From Promethearchaeota archaeon (GTDB taxonomy: Archaea; Asgardarchaeota; Lokiarchaeia; Sigyniarchaeales; SOKP01), in NCBI GenBank assembly GCA_019057795.1, contig JAHLWS010000005.1, positions 1 to 64,000 of the forward strand: 64,000 nucleotides of DNA, in the 5' to 3' direction. Made by a program: the position numbers and the translations under genes. A model generated the notes under the pieces. That model made no database searches, was not told where the DNA came from, and was given only the letters and a program-made list of their open reading frames with translations. This document shows, piece after piece, positions 61,051 through 64,000 of the stretch. Position 1 is the first letter of the stretch. Each line of letters starts with the position of its first letter.

Positions 61051-61866
61051 ATGGCGAGACCGTTATGGTTCGTAAATTTGCTGAAAAAAACTTTTCCTAA
61101 TATTAAATTGATAGCTAAATTAACGAGGTTTCCTGTTGTTGGTAAAATCTTTGACTTCCTGTTATTTGAAGGAGACGAAATTATATACCTGACGCAAGAT
61201 AAGGTAATTCCTATTAATAAAGAAGTCAAAAAACAAGCGGAAATGGTGTTACCCTCAAAAGTTTTGGATCACTTTATAGAAAAAGCTAACTACCATTGGG
61301 TAATGAATTTCTGTATATGTCGAGATTCAATGCAGTGCAAAGACTATCCAATAGATTTAGGGTGTTTATTTCTGGGGGAAGCTGTTTTAGGGATTAACCC
61401 TCAATTAGGACGACTTGTAACGAAAGAAGAAGCCCTTGATCATATAAAAAAATGTAAAGAAGCTGGTTTAGTTCATATGATTGGAAGAAATCGATTGGAT
61501 AAGCAATGGCTTGGCGTAAATCCAGGTTATAAACTTCTAAGTATATGTAATTGCGATCCTTGCTGTTGTTTATGGCGTATATCTCCCGTTTTAGCTTCTA
61601 AAATTGGTTCTAAAGTGCAAAAAATGCCAGGAGTCACCTTAGAAGTATCAGAAAGATGTGTGGGGTGCGGAACATGCATGCAAGGAATATGCTTTGTCGA
61701 TGCGATACATATGGTTGACAACCGTGCCAAAATTACTGAAGAATGTAGGGGATGTGGTAGGTGCGTTGAAATTTGCCCCCAAAACGCTATCGAACTCACG
61801 ATAAATGATAAAGAATATGTAGAGAAATCAATCAAACAAATTGAAAAAATTATCGATGTTACCTAG
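61051..61866 (+). CDS. 4Fe-4S ferredoxin-type protein
   Basis: CVGCGTCMQGICFVDAIHM and CRGCGRCVEICPQNAIEL. Confidence 0.85.
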   Translation: MARPLWFVNLLKKTFPNIKLIAKLTRFPVVGKIFDFLLFEGDEIIYLTQDKVIPINKEVKKQAEMVLPSKVLDHFIEKANYHWVMNFCICRDSMQCKDYPIDLGCLFLGEAVLGINPQLGRLVTKEEALDHIKKCKEAGLVHMIGRNRLDKQWLGVNPGYKLLSICNCDPCCCLWRISPVLASKIGSKVQKMPGVTLEVSERCVGCGTCMQGICFVDAIHMVDNRAKITEECRGCGRCVEICPQNAIELTINDKEYVEKSIKQIEKIIDVT

Positions 61867-61900
61867 TTTTAAATCTTACCAATCTTAATTCTTTAATGAA

Positions 61901-63019
61901 ATGAGAATTAAGGACTTTAAATTAGAAGAATATTTCGCAAAGTATGAGTTTAATGTTAAATACTCTTTGTGTTCCTCAGATTGCGAATCATTTAGCGTAG
62001 ACGAATTGCTAACTTTAGATAAAGATTCCTTAGGAGAACTTAAAAAGGTTTGGCTAGGTTATACTGAATCTCTTGGCAATCCTTTGTTAAGAGAAGAAAT
62101 TTCTAAATTGTATAGCAATATAAAACCAGAAGAGATAATTGTTTTTTCTGGAGCTCAAGAAGGAATTTTTGTTTTTATGAATGTTTTATTAAAGAAAGGA
62201 GATCATGTGATCGTTCAATATCCTGCTTATCAATCGCTATACGAAATCGCTAACGCTATAGGATGTAAAGTTACTAAGTGGATAATGAGTGATGAGAACA
62301 ATTGGAAACTTGATTTGAAATTTTTGGAATCTAACATCAATAAATCTACTAAATGTATTGTTGTAAATTTTCCACATAATCCAACAGGGCAACTCATCTC
62401 AAAAGAAAACTACCAAAAAATTATTAAGTTAGCTAAAGAAAAAGATATTTACGTTCTTTCTGACGAGGTTTATAAATTTTTGGAGTATAACAAAGCCGAC
62501 AGATTACCATCTGCTTGCGATCTTTACGAAAAAGGAATATCAATAAACGTGATGTCAAAAGCATTTGGCCTTGCTGGGTTAAGAATTGGATGGATTGCAA
62601 CAAAAAATAAAACCCTTTTCAAAAAAATCGCTTCTTTCAAGAATTATACTACTATTTGCAATAGTGCTTTAAGCGAGTTTTTTTCAATATTGGCTTTGCG
62701 TAATAAAGACAAAATTATTAACAGGAATTTGGACATTATTAATAAAAATTTGAACCTACTGGATAAATTTTTCGAAAACTATTGTAAATATGTAGCTTGG
62801 GTGAGACCTAAAGCAGGTTCGATTGCTTTTCCAAGGCTTTTAATTGAACAAGATGTAGAAGAATTTTGTCTTGATTTATTAGAAAAAAAGGGTGTATTGT
62901 TGATGCCAAGCACTAAATTTGATTATGGAACATCTCATTTTAGAATTGGATTTGGTCGAAAGAACTTACCTGATGCCTTACAACATTTTGATAACTATAT
63001 GACTGAAAATTATGGTTAA
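61901..63019 (+). CDS. PLP-dependent aminotransferase, class I/II
   Basis: VNFPHNPTGQLISKENY, YVLSDEVYKFLEY, NVMSKAFGLAGLRIGWIA. Confidence 0.95.
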   Translation: MRIKDFKLEEYFAKYEFNVKYSLCSSDCESFSVDELLTLDKDSLGELKKVWLGYTESLGNPLLREEISKLYSNIKPEEIIVFSGAQEGIFVFMNVLLKKGDHVIVQYPAYQSLYEIANAIGCKVTKWIMSDENNWKLDLKFLESNINKSTKCIVVNFPHNPTGQLISKENYQKIIKLAKEKDIYVLSDEVYKFLEYNKADRLPSACDLYEKGISINVMSKAFGLAGLRIGWIATKNKTLFKKIASFKNYTTICNSALSEFFSILALRNKDKIINRNLDIINKNLNLLDKFFENYCKYVAWVRPKAGSIAFPRLLIEQDVEEFCLDLLEKKGVLLMPSTKFDYGTSHFRIGFGRKNLPDALQHFDNYMTENYG

Positions 63020-63348
63020 TAATAATTGTAGAACATTTTCAATGGTTATCTGGGAGAAAATCTGAAATATTTACTATTGAATTTTTGAATACTTAAACTA
63101 TAAAGGCGATGTAACTCTTTTTTACTAAACATTGGGTTATTTTTTAGTAATTATTACTTCTTAATATTGAAGATTTATTCATCGATTTAAATGATGCTTT
63201 TTTGATAAATGCATCAATTCTAATTTCTTCCTTTGAGATGGGGTAGTTAATTATTTTAGTGAATATTCCCGCTCATAGATTTATCCATAATAAAACAATG
63301 ATATATGAGTAGGTTATACCCATAAAAGAAAGAATAGTATGAATAAAA

Positions 63349-64000
63349 ATGTTAAAAGAAACACAAAGAATGACCGGAACGGTCAAATGGTATGATGAGA
63401 AGAAAGGGTTTGGATTTATAACCCTTGATAGGGATGGTAAGGATATTTTTTTACACCATACTGCACTGCAACCAAACGAAGATAATAATATCACCAGTGG
63501 TGATTGCCTTACTTTCACAATTCAACCACAAAAAAAAGGTCTTGCTGCTATTGAAGTAACACGGTTAGAAGAAGTTGTGCAATCTAGGATATCAAAAAAA
63601 AATAAACCATTACAATACAACCAAATTGATAGTGGTTTAAATTTTGCTGATCTTGATTTAGACTCTAAGATTTTACAGGCAGTAAGAGATTCGGGATATG
63701 AGGCTCCGACACCAATTCAAGCTCAAGCAATCCCGATTATATTGAATGGAAAAGATATGATAGGTTGTGCTCAGACAGGGACTGGAAAAACTGCTGCTTA
63801 CGCTCTTCCTATCTTGCAACGATTAGTTAGTATAAAGAACAACAATAACATGAAAACCAAGCGTAAAATCAGTGTTTTAGTAGTTGCTCCTACAAGAGAG
63901 CTTGCAATCCAAATTAAAGACAGTTTTAATATTTATGGAAAATATACTGGACTAAGAAATACTGTTGTTTATGGAGGGGTTGGACAAAACCCACAAGTGA
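63349..64000 (+). CDS. cold-shock domain fused to DEAD-box RNA helicase (partial, runs off right edge)
   Basis: MLKETQRMTGTVKWYDEKKGFGFITLDRDGKDIFLHHTALQ...FADLDLDSKILQAVRDSGYEAPTPIQAQAIPIILNGKDMIGCAQTGTGKTAAYALPIL...VLVVAPTRELAIQI. Confidence 0.93.
   Translation, partial: MLKETQRMTGTVKWYDEKKGFGFITLDRDGKDIFLHHTALQPNEDNNITSGDCLTFTIQPQKKGLAAIEVTRLEEVVQSRISKKNKPLQYNQIDSGLNFADLDLDSKILQAVRDSGYEAPTPIQAQAIPIILNGKDMIGCAQTGTGKTAAYALPILQRLVSIKNNNNMKTKRKISVLVVAPTRELAIQIKDSFNIYGKYTGLRNTVVYGGVGQNPQV

Noticed and set aside
1-64000. CRISPR array, rRNA or tRNA genes
   Set aside because: No regularly spaced identical repeats of CRISPR type and no convincing T-arm/CCA or rRNA stretches were seen; subtle intron-containing tRNAs cannot be excluded without a scan.

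Overview
AT-rich archaeal window. It is very probably from an Asgard (Lokiarchaeia-like) archaeon: it carries a Ras/Rab-like small GTPase, a lysine-tailed histone, archaeal-type uS13-uS4-uS11, CofC and HdrA/MvhD redox genes. Two zones are visible. (1) About 2-39 kb is an accessory or defence-like island. It contains a Type IIG-like N6 methylase, three C5-MTase loci (one decayed), a GHKL/MORC-like ATPase operon, OLD/AAA ATPases, HNH and PD-(D/E)xK nucleases, a mismatch glycosylase, a TcmP + radical-SAM pair, a membrane PIN / AlbA_2 / HerA group, a GIY-YIG-like protein and many intergenic repeats. (2) About 39-64 kb is mostly core genes. The strongest specific result is that hdrA and mvhD, left broken in the supplied ORF track, are restored by four in-frame UGA codons. 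Each UGA lies where the family normally has Cys or a redox-motif residue, so this is a two-gene selenoprotein cluster with two Sec each. Other top observations are: a 37-bp C-rich intergenic repeat present four times in one orientation at gene-module boundaries (7.7-13.1 kb); two small insertions bordered by a duplicated 3' end of the adjacent gene; a cold-shock-domain/DEAD-box helicase fusion running off the right edge; a HerA-like ATPase whose C-terminal zinc ribbon is split by an in-frame TAA; and a GHKL ATPase + C5-MTase operon. Nothing was searched or folded computationally. Family calls come from motifs read by eye.
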